A stretch of 64,000 nucleotides of DNA from Spirosoma profusum (GTDB lineage Bacteria; Bacteroidota; Bacteroidia; Cytophagales; Spirosomataceae): assembly GCF_014699005.1 (NCBI RefSeq), contig NZ_JACWZY010000027.1, forward strand, positions 56,542 through 120,541, in the 5' to 3' direction. A program made the translations under genes and the position numbers. The notes beneath the pieces are model-generated. The model worked only from the letters and a program-made list of their open reading frames with translations. It was not told the DNA's origin and searched no databases. How positions within the stretch are numbered: the stretch's first letter is position 1; every line of letters starts with the position of its first letter. Positions 9,609-18,383 of the stretch are shown one piece after another.

Positions 9609-12600
9609 TCAATGTTTGACCAAACGGATTGTGGTACCTGTCTGTGAAGAAGAGTCTATTTTGTAGTGGTATTGTATCTCGTCCGCCCGTCGTTCCATAT
9701 TACTTAAGCCGTTACCCCGTTTTTGTTGATTCGGGTCAAAACCTGTACCATCGTCAGAAATATCAACTAATAGCTTCCTGTTTTTCCACACAAAGGAGAG
9801 AGTTATGTGCTTAGGTTGAGCATACTTTATGCTGTTATTAATGGCCTCTTTTATAATCAGATACAGGTTTCGTTTCTCTTCTTTCTGGAAAACATGATCT
9901 ATTAAAACAGGATCAATAGAATACGTAAATAAAATCTTATTCACACTACAAAGAGGGCTGGCGAATTGATTGATTCGCTCAGCTAATTGGGTAATTGTAT
10001 CTTTCTGATCATCCAGAATCCAAATAATATCACGTATACTGGCTATGGATTCCTGCGCTCCCTGTTTAATATTCGTTAAATAATGATTGGTACCGCTTTC
10101 CATAATGGCCATATTCGTATAAATATTAATGCTATTCATGGTGCTACCCAAGTCATCATGCAGATCTCTGGCTAAACGCTGACGGATGTTGTGCTCATGC
10201 TGCAATTGCCGAATCCGAAACCGGTAGAATTGATAAATAAGAATTCCAAGCAGCAACACTACCAAAAATCTGAACCAGATGGTTTGATACCATTTGGGTT
10301 GAAAGTAAAGCTGTAACTTTATCGGTTTGCTAAAAACGCCTTCTTCATTTGCTGCTTTTACTTCAAGCGTATAGTTCCCTGGTGGATGGCTAATAAGTGC
10401 TAAAGTAGCTTGATTACCATTTTCTATCCAGTTATTACTTTCCTCTATAATGCGGTACGCATAACTTGTGCGTTCAGGATTGGTATAATTAAGACCTGCG
10501 AAATGAATTGTTGTTTGGATTACATCATTTGGAATCTTCAATGCGTCCATTAATATATTACTTGTATCCGTTTTGCCGGTCGCGGTTTTCATTTCGACAC
10601 CGGTAAAGTAAAGTTTCGGTGGCGTTGTATTTGTAGAAAAAGCGGCTGGATTAATAACTGTAAAACCGTTGACACCTCCAGCGTAAATTTTACCTTCAGC
10701 CATCAAACCGCTCACCTCTTCAAACGCATTCGAATGCAGGCCGTCACCGAGGTAATATCTGCTGATTTTGGACGTGTTAAGGTTAATTCGGGACAACCCA
10801 TTATTACTCGTAACCAGAAGTTCATTACCACGTAGTGAATATATCTGGTACACGCCATCATTCGACAATCCGTTTTGGGTATTAAAAACACGCTTAACAC
10901 TAAAATCTCTATTCACTTGCAAAATGCCGAAACCATAGGATGCAATAAAGTAAGAACCGTCCGTTTCACACATATCAAAAAATAGCCTGTAAGGTGTTCC
11001 GCTACTTTTGTCTTTTAATTCTATTTCTTTTTTTGAGCGTAAATCAGCAGACAGGATTGTAATTACATAATCGGATAGAACCCAAATACGACCCTGTGTA
11101 TCCCTAAAAATGTTGTTGACAATGCTGGAGGCAAGTGAAGGTGATCCATTTACATCAATGCTTCTTACTTTCTTTTTTACCGGATTCCAAAGAAGTATCC
11201 CTTTGTTTATTTCTGTACCTAGAACGGTTAGTGTGTCGTTAATAAATAAGTGGCTGTTGATCGAATAGAACCTATAAGGCAGAAATTCAGAATATATTTC
11301 ATGAATCGGAGTGATCTTACCTTTTTGATAAATAAACAAGCCATCCGGGCGCGAAATGTGTATCAATCTTTTTGAATCAGTAAATATGTGTTGATACAAA
11401 TGGCCTTTATCAAACTGAATGTATCTACCATTATTTTTATTAATTTCCACTAGACCATTCCGTAAGCCAACCAAAATATTATTACCATCAATTGGGTTTA
11501 CGGCAAAAACATGATCTAGTTTAATATTTGAAGTAAGTTCATATCCATAAGGGTTAAAAGGGGCTTTATTTTTATCTATGTAACCTAGACCTTCCTGACA
11601 ACCAAGCCATGTATTGCCGGATTTATCTTTATAAACACACAATACTGCCGAGAGCCAGTTACCTTCACCAGTTCGTGATACCTCGTTAATTATTTGGCAC
11701 TTATTTAATGCATAATTAAATCGATAAAGGTTATTGAACCCTGAAATAAGTAATGAATTTCCAGCGTCAACTGTAATCCAGTCAATATTCTCGTGATTCA
11801 TTCTCGACACTGACTCACACGGAGAAATATTCACATTTATCTGATAATTTTTATTATAATATATTTTACGCAGCCCTTGAGTTGTGGCAAACAGAACTTC
11901 TCCACTTTTCAAAAATATACCCTTAGGAATGCGAATTTCCTTGATACCCTTTTGATGACTTAATTGTGGTAACCTTATCGTCTTTAAAATTGCTTTAGTA
12001 GAAGCCTGGTAGATAACAATACCATATCCCCCATAGCATACCCATACATTCTTATACTCATCCTGCTGGATTGAACGTGCGGCAAAATCAATAGTGTTAT
12101 TGCGATTCTCGGGAAGGGGTAGATTTTGAATAAACGAGTTTTTTTGACAATTGTAAATTCGAACACCAGTTGAAGAACCAATCCATAGTTCGTCCCCATA
12201 CTTCAGCATAGAGAGGTTATAGTCTTCCTGCCCCTGGGTTGGAATATGTATCGTCCGTTCTACTTTAGCGTTTACTGTACTAATTGCATCTACTCCACCC
12301 TCAGAGGACAAGGCCCAGATAACATGTAGACTGCTGTCTTCAATAACTTCCCTGACTTCGGACCCACTAATCTTTTTGCCGGGTGAACTATTTTTTGAGT
12401 AATTAATAAATGATTTCCCATCAAAACGACTGATACCATCCTGAGTAGCAATCCAAATAAAGCTCCATTTGTCCTGAATAATCTTTCGGATATTATAGCT
12501 GCTTAATCCATCTTTCTGTGAATTTTTTTTTACAATAACCGTATCTTTTGGCTGGCAAAATATATCTGCCTGAATAAAGCTCATAAAAATCACTAACACA

Positions 12601-12617
12601 CAAAGGATATGTCGCAT
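9609..12617 (-). CDS. Two-component sensor histidine kinase with beta-propeller sensor
   Basis: The 1002-residue protein begins with a secretion signal (ILCVLVIFMSFIQADIFC). About residues 30-690 form a periplasmic ligand-binding double propeller of Reg_prop-type repeats (WIATQDGISRFDGK, VWVCYGGYGIVIYQ, and others). A Y_Y_Y-type beta-sandwich (about 710-780) and a membrane helix (about 790-808) follow. The cytoplasmic part is a HisKA_3 dimerisation/phosphoacceptor region with His820 in DLHDDLGS and a HATPase_c domain with EAINNSIKYA and DDGTGFD. There is no receiver or AraC output, so it differs from classic hybrid SusR-like kinases and should pass phosphate to a separate regulator, probably the LuxR-type protein at 15087-15758. 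It is AT-rich and starts 9 bases inside the divergent protease gene. Confidence 0.9.
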   Translation of the reverse strand: MRHILCVLVIFMSFIQADIFCQPKDTVIVKKNSQKDGLSSYNIRKIIQDKWSFIWIATQDGISRFDGKSFINYSKNSSPGKKISGSEVREVIEDSSLHVIWALSSEGGVDAISTVNAKVERTIHIPTQGQEDYNLSMLKYGDELWIGSSTGVRIYNCQKNSFIQNLPLPENRNNTIDFAARSIQQDEYKNVWVCYGGYGIVIYQASTKAILKTIRLPQLSHQKGIKEIRIPKGIFLKSGEVLFATTQGLRKIYYNKNYQINVNISPCESVSRMNHENIDWITVDAGNSLLISGFNNLYRFNYALNKCQIINEVSRTGEGNWLSAVLCVYKDKSGNTWLGCQEGLGYIDKNKAPFNPYGYELTSNIKLDHVFAVNPIDGNNILVGLRNGLVEINKNNGRYIQFDKGHLYQHIFTDSKRLIHISRPDGLFIYQKGKITPIHEIYSEFLPYRFYSINSHLFINDTLTVLGTEINKGILLWNPVKKKVRSIDVNGSPSLASSIVNNIFRDTQGRIWVLSDYVITILSADLRSKKEIELKDKSSGTPYRLFFDMCETDGSYFIASYGFGILQVNRDFSVKRVFNTQNGLSNDGVYQIYSLRGNELLVTSNNGLSRINLNTSKISRYYLGDGLHSNAFEEVSGLMAEGKIYAGGVNGFTVINPAAFSTNTTPPKLYFTGVEMKTATGKTDTSNILMDALKIPNDVIQTTIHFAGLNYTNPERTSYAYRIIEESNNWIENGNQATLALISHPPGNYTLEVKAANEEGVFSKPIKLQLYFQPKWYQTIWFRFLVVLLLGILIYQFYRFRIRQLQHEHNIRQRLARDLHDDLGSTMNSINIYTNMAIMESGTNHYLTNIKQGAQESIASIRDIIWILDDQKDTITQLAERINQFASPLCSVNKILFTYSIDPVLIDHVFQKEEKRNLYLIIKEAINNSIKYAQPKHITLSFVWKNRKLLVDISDDGTGFDPNQQKRGNGLSNMERRADEIQYHYKIDSSSQTGTTIRLVKH

Positions 12618-14426
12618 ATAAAAGACAAATGGGTAATCGTCTTTCTAATCTATGCAGATTTTAGAAAAAAAGATAAGGATAAACCGAAAGATGCCTTAAC
12701 TATGACTGAGCAGATGAAAGCGGAGCTTAACTCCATGTTCAAAGACATATTGACGGTACCGCTTGATTCAAACCGGGCACGGATGTATGTAATCATGAAT
12801 ACTATAGATTACAAAGAGGAAGGGAGTTGTAAAACGGAAGCTAAGACGTTGTTCTATGAAATTGGCAATCCCAATTATTTAAAGTATAATCAAATTACGG
12901 CTTGCAAGGTCATTAGTAATGAAATAGGTGATATAGATAGGCCTAATCCGGGCAATCCTGTTCAAAAGCCAGAAATTCTAAAAAAAATATTAAAAGATCA
13001 TATACAAGTTCAAAGAGAAGAAGAAGTGTTCTTTATCACATGGGACCATGGATCTGCCTTTGGTATATTTCGGGAAGTAGACCACGGTGTAGTCATGGCA
13101 GAATTACGTAAACCGATTCATCATAACCTTGAGCGCTATCCCTATTTAGCAGAGTTCTGGAATAAAGCTTTAGAAAAAGACTTTGAGTTAACAGAACTAG
13201 TAGATCAGAACAATCATAAAAAAATTCCTGATGTTATTCAAATAGGCCATAATCTTTTTCGTCTGGAAAATATTTCCATTGAACAAGGTTTTCTTGAAAA
13301 GTCAAATTTAATTACACAAACCAAGCTCAAAGTGATTCATAAAGATAGCGTATTTAATGGTAACAAATTTCGTTTAGTCTATAATGAAAGTAGTGAAGAA
13401 TTTGAAGTACATATCGATAACCCCCTTGATTCGCTAACATTTTCAAATAATGTTATTGCAGAATTAACCGATGTAGACGTAAGAGAAATATTAAGTAATG
13501 ATGAATTAGCCACCGTTTTTAAAGAGTGGATAGGGGCCGACAAAAAAGTAGCAGTATTATTAATGATGAACTGCTGGATGATGAATTTACATACTATGTA
13601 TAGTCTTCATGAAACAGTAAAATGCCTTGTTGCACCACAGGGTAATATCGGCACACCTGGTTATAATTATAGAGACATACTAAATTATCTATTTAACCCT
13701 AGAAGTATTTTCAAGTCGCCAGAAGAATTAGCCATTAGGTGCGTTTCCACTAGTGAAAATAAACGAATGCGAAGAAGATCTATAAAATTAAGGGCTGATA
13801 AGGAGGATATGATTGACAAGTGGAAAATCTTTGCTGTTGATTTGCAGAGAGAAGGAGACAACGGAATAATATTAATAGATCACTTAAATAAGATTAATCA
13901 ATTTGTAGATAAATTAATACCTAAAGATATTAGTGCTCATGAGGTTCAAGAGTTAATTTCTTTATATAAATCCGTGCGTCTTGTATGTTTTGATTTCACT
14001 TTACAAGGCAGCTTTGGGGGAAAATCCTTTATTGTAGATATTATAAATTGGTTTAATATTTTGACTGATATTGGTCTAAGAAACCCTGAAATTCTACCTA
14101 TTGATCACACTAATTTGTCAAATATAAAGAACTTAGTTAATACAGTTCGTCCTCAAAATGTTCGAAAGCACTTAGTTTTAAAGGAGTCAATAGGTAAAGA
14201 TATTTATAATTATAATGGAACTCCAGCTGGCCTTGATCGAGCAGTGGTTGGATTTCATCCAACGGGTTATGGTTTATTTTTCCCTAACGAAATCAATAAT
14301 AATCAAAATCTAATTAATAACGTTAAAAATGATTCTCTGTTGCAAGAGTTTCTTTTAAATTGGAAAAAGTTTATACAATCTGTATATGATAAAGAAATAT
14401 GGAAAGTGTTTTTTGATTATAAATAA
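12609..14426 (+). CDS. Clostripain-like (C11 family) cysteine protease homologue
   Basis: A 605-residue protein with the layout of a caspase-fold C11 peptidase. The first strand is KWVIVFLIYADF, so the ATG at 12609 is needed and the start overlaps the divergent kinase start by 9 bases. The likely catalytic His147 is in ITWDHGSAFG. The likely nucleophile Cys322 is in LLMMNCWMMNLHTMYSL, followed by CLVAPQGNIGTPGYNY, which mirrors the clostripain segment after its Cys. The His-to-Cys distance, about 175 residues, is much longer than in clostripain (tens of residues), suggesting an inserted domain. No signal peptide or membrane helix is clear, so it may be cytoplasmic. About 35% GC, clearly below its surroundings. 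The family link is by motif only. Confidence 0.6.
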   Translation: MSHIKDKWVIVFLIYADFRKKDKDKPKDALTMTEQMKAELNSMFKDILTVPLDSNRARMYVIMNTIDYKEEGSCKTEAKTLFYEIGNPNYLKYNQITACKVISNEIGDIDRPNPGNPVQKPEILKKILKDHIQVQREEEVFFITWDHGSAFGIFREVDHGVVMAELRKPIHHNLERYPYLAEFWNKALEKDFELTELVDQNNHKKIPDVIQIGHNLFRLENISIEQGFLEKSNLITQTKLKVIHKDSVFNGNKFRLVYNESSEEFEVHIDNPLDSLTFSNNVIAELTDVDVREILSNDELATVFKEWIGADKKVAVLLMMNCWMMNLHTMYSLHETVKCLVAPQGNIGTPGYNYRDILNYLFNPRSIFKSPEELAIRCVSTSENKRMRRRSIKLRADKEDMIDKWKIFAVDLQREGDNGIILIDHLNKINQFVDKLIPKDISAHEVQELISLYKSVRLVCFDFTLQGSFGGKSFIVDIINWFNILTDIGLRNPEILPIDHTNLSNIKNLVNTVRPQNVRKHLVLKESIGKDIYNYNGTPAGLDRAVVGFHPTGYGLFFPNEINNNQNLINNVKNDSLLQEFLLNWKKFIQSVYDKEIWKVFFDYK

Positions 14427-14452
14427 TTATTCTTGAATTTTTAAAAAGATTT

Positions 14453-14526
14453 AAGAATATATTGTTTCAAGTAATGGAGAGTCGTACAATTGTACGACTC
14501 TCCATTACTTGAAACAATATATTCTT
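14453..14526. repeat. 74-bp perfect palindrome
   Basis: The arms 14453-14489 and 14490-14526 (37 bases each) are exact reverse complements with no loop, centred on GTCGTACAATTGTACGAC. It sits between the stop of the C11-like protease (14426) and the stop of the minus-strand coiled-coil gene (14569), so a bidirectional terminator is one reading. The arms are far longer than needed for that. A short T run after the right arm gives limited support. Confidence 0.9.
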
Positions 14527-14568
14527 TTGCTCATAAGAACCTTATTGTCTTTCTTATATATTATATAG

Positions 14569-14997
14569 TTATTTGCCGGAAATTAAATTGGACAAAATTT
14601 CCCGTAATCGGCGATTTTCCGCTTTAAGTTGCTCCAGTTCTGATGCAAAACTTTCGCCATGTTCTCGCTTTTCACCGTCTGTGTCTAGCCTTAACAAATT
14701 CGCAGGGAAAATTCTTACTTCACCAGGCTCAGTACCTGTGTATAATATAAAATCCGTTATTTTCTCACCAGTAAAGTGATTTGAATCTCCTATTTTGAAT
14801 ACGCCTATTGGTGTAGGATAATCATCTCGCCCATCACCAACTATAACATTATCATTTTTGTTGAATGTCAGCGATAAATGCATAACCAGTTGATCGTTGA
14901 TTAACTCGAAACGAAGATTTGTTTTCTTAATATCTGGAATGAGTGTACTAGCGTCTACAATGCCGAATTCGCCTTTTGCCAAAGGTTTTTTTTCCAT
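14569..14997 (-). CDS. Hypothetical protein with C-terminal coiled coil, 142 aa
   Basis: I do not recognise this family. Residues 1-110 are beta-rich with alternating polar and hydrophobic positions (NLRFELINDQLVMHLSLTF, TPIGVFKIGD), consistent with a small sandwich or barrel. The last 25 residues form a leucine-zipper-like coiled coil (SELEQLKAENRRLREILSNL). There is no signal peptide, so it should be cytoplasmic and probably dimeric. It lies between the palindrome and the response-regulator gene, about 90 bases downstream of the latter on the same strand. Its position beside the C11-like protease makes it a candidate substrate, inhibitor or adaptor of that enzyme; that is inference from neighbourhood only. 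Confidence 0.65.
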   Translation of the reverse strand: MEKKPLAKGEFGIVDASTLIPDIKKTNLRFELINDQLVMHLSLTFNKNDNVIVGDGRDDYPTPIGVFKIGDSNHFTGEKITDFILYTGTEPGEVRIFPANLLRLDTDGEKREHGESFASELEQLKAENRRLREILSNLISGK

Positions 14998-15086
14998 GAT
15001 AATTGATCGTTAAAATTTATTTATAATGAATGTTGCCAACTTGGCTTCTTACATACTTTCTATAAGCATGTATAGTTTTGTGTACT

Positions 15087-15758
15087 TCACCCTATATGCA
15101 CAATCCGATTCTTAATCGCAAACAACACTAAACCAATCCTGCTTTTTACGTCCAACTTTTCAAAAAGCGTTTCGCGATAACCGTCAACAGTACGGGGACT
15201 TACGTACATTTCGTCGGCAATTTCTTTATATGTCAGTTCGGTGGAGGCTAGCTTTAAAAAATGGAGTTCCCGGTCGCTCAGGTTAGCTACTTTTCCTGCA
15301 TCCTCATCCTGATAGTTAGCTCGGAATAACGTACCAGTTACCATCTCCGAATAGTGAAATCCTTTGGCGTACACATTATCTATGGCTCTCCTTAGGTCAT
15401 CGGCTTCGGCAGATTTTAACAGATAACCACGGGCTCCGCTCTTCAACATACGAATAATAGCGCCTTCGTCGTCATACATACTCAGGGCTAATACCTTTAT
15501 AGTAGGGTGATGCTTCTTTAACCAATCAGTAGTAGCGAAACCATCCATTTGTGGCATGTTGATGTCCATCAAAATCACATCAGGTAAGTTATCATTATTT
15601 AGGCTCTGTATTAGCTCTTTTCCGTTACTACCTTCAAAAAGAACCGTATAGCCAAGCATTTTAATAAGCAGGGCCAATCCATTGCGTAGCGCAACATGAT
15701 CATCTGCAAGGGCTATTTTTATCGTTTCGCTCACGGTGGTGTAATTTAGAAAAATCAT
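15087..15758 (-). CDS. NarL/LuxR-family response regulator
   Basis: The 223-residue protein has an N-terminal receiver domain (KIALADDHVALRNG with the acidic pair, phosphoacceptor Asp in DVILMDINMPQMDGF, conserved Lys in GYLLKSAEADDL) and a C-terminal LuxR-type helix-turn-helix (LSDRELHFLKLAS, EIADEMYVSPRTVDGYR). Regulators of this class pair with HisKA_3 kinases, and the only such kinase here is the propeller kinase at 9609-12617. They are separated by the protease and coiled-coil genes, and all belong to the same low-GC block. It would activate promoters in or near the block on sensing the periplasmic signal; the target sites are not visible. Confidence 0.9.
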   Translation of the reverse strand: MIFLNYTTVSETIKIALADDHVALRNGLALLIKMLGYTVLFEGSNGKELIQSLNNDNLPDVILMDINMPQMDGFATTDWLKKHHPTIKVLALSMYDDEGAIIRMLKSGARGYLLKSAEADDLRRAIDNVYAKGFHYSEMVTGTLFRANYQDEDAGKVANLSDRELHFLKLASTELTYKEIADEMYVSPRTVDGYRETLFEKLDVKSRIGLVLFAIKNRIVHIG

Positions 15759-15792
15759 TTTTCATTAGGGAATAAACAAGAAGTAAGAGTTC

Positions 15793-16878
15793 TTATTTTG
15801 TAAAAATTCGATTTGTGGTAACAGCATAGCTGAATGCAAAGGTACTTTCGGTATGGCTACGGTGGGCCGAGTCGCCCCCGTAAGCAAGTGTTAGCCAACC
15901 ACCCAAAGCGGGAACGTTAAGTTCGGCAATAGCAGCAAAATGTGTCCAAGTTTCATTCAGGCTGGTAGATTTACTATAATTCGCCCATAATTGAGCAGCT
16001 TCAACGGAAAAAGCCAAATTGTTGTTCATAAAAATACGGAATCTCCCACCTGCTACGTACCGGCTTGTTTCACTTTGTTCGGTCGTTGGTCGAATGCTGT
16101 GCGTAGCCTTACCGGTTACGTTAAACTGGGCATTTTCACCCAATGGTATACCTGTAGCTATCCAAACTCCCCATCGATCTCCTTTCAGGCTGTCTGAGCG
16201 GTAACTACCGTTGATGGCACGGGCCATGAACGCCACTCCCATGTCGAGCCGAAACTTATTCCAGCTGTTTTTATTGAATAATTTTCGTACACTATCAGCG
16301 CTAATCATACCTTTCTTATTCACCTGAGCTGCTCGTTGGGCTGCCTGCTCAAGTGTCATGCCTAAAGTAGGTGGGGGCAAACTAGCCAAACCTCTTGCGT
16401 AGGCACTACTTAAGCTATCGGTATACGCTTTATTAGCCCTTGGGTCGCCTTTGTCAATAATTGATGTCCGTAGGCCTGCGCTCAGAAAAGCATCGTTTTT
16501 TGTGGTGGGATCAGCGGCTGTCCCGATGGCGAGTACAGTGCGCCATAAAGCCTGTTTCCATTTCGCTTTACCCTGATATTCTGACAGGGATGCCTTTACC
16601 AGATAACTAAAGGGTCTGATGTCGGCGGCTACACCGGTTTTCACTCTATCCTTGCTGATAAAAGTCGGTACGCTTGCCATTATATCTTTAGGCGTGACGA
16701 GACTGGTTACTTCAGAAGGCTTACCGGGCAATAGTTCAAAGGCGGGCGACACAGGTACGCTATACCCAATGTTGTTCGCCAATTCTTCGGGCGTTACCTG
16801 TGAGAATACAGTCAGTGGCAGAGCCGTGCAAAGCACGGACATCCACCACCGCTGCGTGTGGATAGAAAGCACTTTCAT
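15793..16878 (-). CDS. Secreted protein with predicted outer-membrane beta-barrel C-terminus
   Basis: The 361-residue protein starts with a signal peptide (WWMSVLCTALPLTVFSQ, cleavage after FSQ). The first half is mixed helix and loop; from about residue 205 alternating amphipathic strands appear (KFRLDMGVAFMARAI, RWGVWIATGIPLGE, SRYVAGGRFRIF, LAFSVEAAQLWANY, GWLTLAYGGD), ending with a near-terminal aromatic strand, consistent with a barrel in the outer membrane. I recognise no family. Its ATG overlaps the TAA of the upstream 127-residue gene by one base (TAATG), which suggests translational coupling. It is the last gene of a three-gene set. Confidence 0.7.
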   Translation of the reverse strand: MKVLSIHTQRWWMSVLCTALPLTVFSQVTPEELANNIGYSVPVSPAFELLPGKPSEVTSLVTPKDIMASVPTFISKDRVKTGVAADIRPFSYLVKASLSEYQGKAKWKQALWRTVLAIGTAADPTTKNDAFLSAGLRTSIIDKGDPRANKAYTDSLSSAYARGLASLPPPTLGMTLEQAAQRAAQVNKKGMISADSVRKLFNKNSWNKFRLDMGVAFMARAINGSYRSDSLKGDRWGVWIATGIPLGENAQFNVTGKATHSIRPTTEQSETSRYVAGGRFRIFMNNNLAFSVEAAQLWANYSKSTSLNETWTHFAAIAELNVPALGGWLTLAYGGDSAHRSHTESTFAFSYAVTTNRIFTK

Positions 16879-17261
16879 TATGATACTAATTGAAATCGGT
16901 AGAGAAAAGGAACATTGTCTGTACCAATTTTGCCTGAACCATTTTCGGAGGGAACTTCTGTATGAATGATCTTACCATTCTGTGTTATGGTCACTACCAC
17001 CTGATACGGTGTAGGCGGATTGTCATTATGATGAATCACCGCACCTTCTACAAGAAAGATTTTATCATCAACAACACTTGGTGCACCCAGCGGTACCTCC
17101 CCAGCCGTAGTGGTGAAAAGGCCTGCTTTTACATCGAAGGTCTTATCAGCATTAAACCGCCAAACCACTCCGCCAATACTTTGTGGGAAGTTAGGAATAG
17201 CAAGGGTTACGGATATAGGCTCCCCATTAGCGTTGATTGGAATAATTGTGATATTACTCAT
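16878..17261 (-). CDS. Hypothetical beta-rich protein, 127 aa
   Basis: A small protein of short alternating strands (ITIIPINANGEPISVTLAIP, GGVVWRFNADKTFDVKAG, DDKIFLVEGAVIHH, YQVVVTITQNGKIIH) that should fold as a beta-sandwich. It has no signal peptide, cysteine or recognisable catalytic motif. It is 11 bases downstream of the 185-residue membrane protein and its stop overlaps the start of the next gene, so it is the middle member of a tight three-gene operon. A single-domain sandwich between a membrane protein and an outer-membrane protein could be an exported or cytosolic binding partner; the function is unknown. Confidence 0.65.
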   Translation of the reverse strand: MSNITIIPINANGEPISVTLAIPNFPQSIGGVVWRFNADKTFDVKAGLFTTTAGEVPLGAPSVVDDKIFLVEGAVIHHNDNPPTPYQVVVTITQNGKIIHTEVPSENGSGKIGTDNVPFLYRFQLVS

Positions 17262-17272
17262 GAGTGTGGCAG

Positions 17273-17830
17273 TTAAATGCGTGAAAGCTCTAAATCAAAC
17301 TGGGGAGGAGCCAACGTAGACATTCTATCCATAACAGTTCTGTCTAACGGGCGACGGGCCGCGTTGCCGCTGTCGAACGTGGTTAATCCTTCCTTACTTG
17401 CCTTTTGCCGATACGATAGACCCTCACTCGCTTTTCGCTGCGTTTGAACTTCTTTTACAGCTTTCGTATAACCCAACAGGTTACTCCAAAGGGAAGAGCC
17501 ACCACTGGCTAAAAGGCCAACAAGCAGCACATTTAGATGTAGCCCTTTGGCTCGATCACTTCCTATTACTATAGTACCGTAAAGGTCATCAAGCCCCCAG
17601 TCGCTATCCACTAAAAAAGATGCGGTAAAACAGGCGGAAACAAAAGCTATTGCTAGTATTAGTAAACGTCTTCCTTTATCGGCCACAAGATCAACCTCCT
17701 GAGCACCCGTTTTCTTCTCATTTGCCAACCACACAGGAAATGCGGTTTTGGCTATAGTCACTATCCGTTCGCTTGCAAGACTAATCGCAAATAACGTAGC
17801 TGCCATTTCACTGAGATCATCGATATTCAT
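17273..17830 (-). CDS. Hypothetical small membrane protein with three hydrophobic segments
   Basis: This 185-residue protein has hydrophobic stretches at about residues 8-20 (weak), 56-74 (LLILAIAFVSACFTASFL) and 98-118 (LNVLLVGLLASGGSSLWSNLL). A polar, basic C-terminal tail of about 60 residues follows (KEVQTQRKASEGLSYRQKAS). This is a small inner-membrane protein with a cytoplasmic or periplasmic tail. I do not recognise a family. It is the first gene of the three-gene set ending at 15793. Size and layout would fit a membrane effector, a holin-like protein or an anchor, none of which can be chosen from sequence. Confidence 0.65.
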   Translation of the reverse strand: MNIDDLSEMAATLFAISLASERIVTIAKTAFPVWLANEKKTGAQEVDLVADKGRRLLILAIAFVSACFTASFLVDSDWGLDDLYGTIVIGSDRAKGLHLNVLLVGLLASGGSSLWSNLLGYTKAVKEVQTQRKASEGLSYRQKASKEGLTTFDSGNAARRPLDRTVMDRMSTLAPPQFDLELSRI

Positions 17831-18383
17831 GGATGCTTAAGTTTAAGTGGAAGGATGCGTAGGCGTAATTAATGGACTTCATGTTTTTACCTAAAGGCAA
17901 CCCGCTGTTGTTTTACGTCATAAATTTCAGTGCTTAACGCCTGACTGACGCTGGGAAATTTCCCATGTTTTATACCGCTTTTTTCGGTCGGCCACTGTTC
18001 TGCCTATAGATTACTGCCATGCACATGCCGATGATTCTCAACCAGAACCGTTTATGATGGTAAAAAATAATTGCCATACTACGTAGCAAATCTATACCTG
18101 GCTGGCATTTCACTCCCCCGGGAAATCTCCCCCATTTTTTCAAGAAAAATCCCTTCGATTCAATAGTCAACAGTTGAACGTATCATTCGTGAATTAAAAA
18201 ATTGACGTCACAATTGAAAACTGAACAGTAAAAAGGAGCGATTACTCTATCTTTCTGACAGTAAACAAATTAGCGTATCACTACCGGTTGCTATGTCCAA
18301 CTGCCGCTCAGTAAGTTCACCCAGCGTCTCCACAATTTTGAATAGATATTTTCGTCTATATTCGGCTTCTCACCTTTACATAC
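17831..18383. other. Intergenic region upstream of the alpha-2-macroglobulin gene
   Basis: About 550 bases without a convincing gene. A minus-strand frame at 17970-18170 could encode 66 residues but looks like chance. TACGT/ACGTA words reappear at about 18080 and 18178, so the right edge of the foreign block lies near 17.8-18.1 kb. A weak promoter-like pair (TTTG at 18337-18340 and TATATTCG at 18357-18364) sits about 20 bases before the next start. No tRNA, att-like direct repeat or integrase is visible. Confidence 0.5.

Noticed and set aside
17970..18170. A possible 66-residue minus-strand gene before the alpha-2-macroglobulin gene
   Set aside because: Mixed composition without motif, and it overlaps no conserved feature.
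9569..18383. Phage or integrative element boundaries around the foreign block
   Set aside because: No integrase, transposase, tRNA target or flanking direct repeat could be found, so the transfer mechanism is left open.
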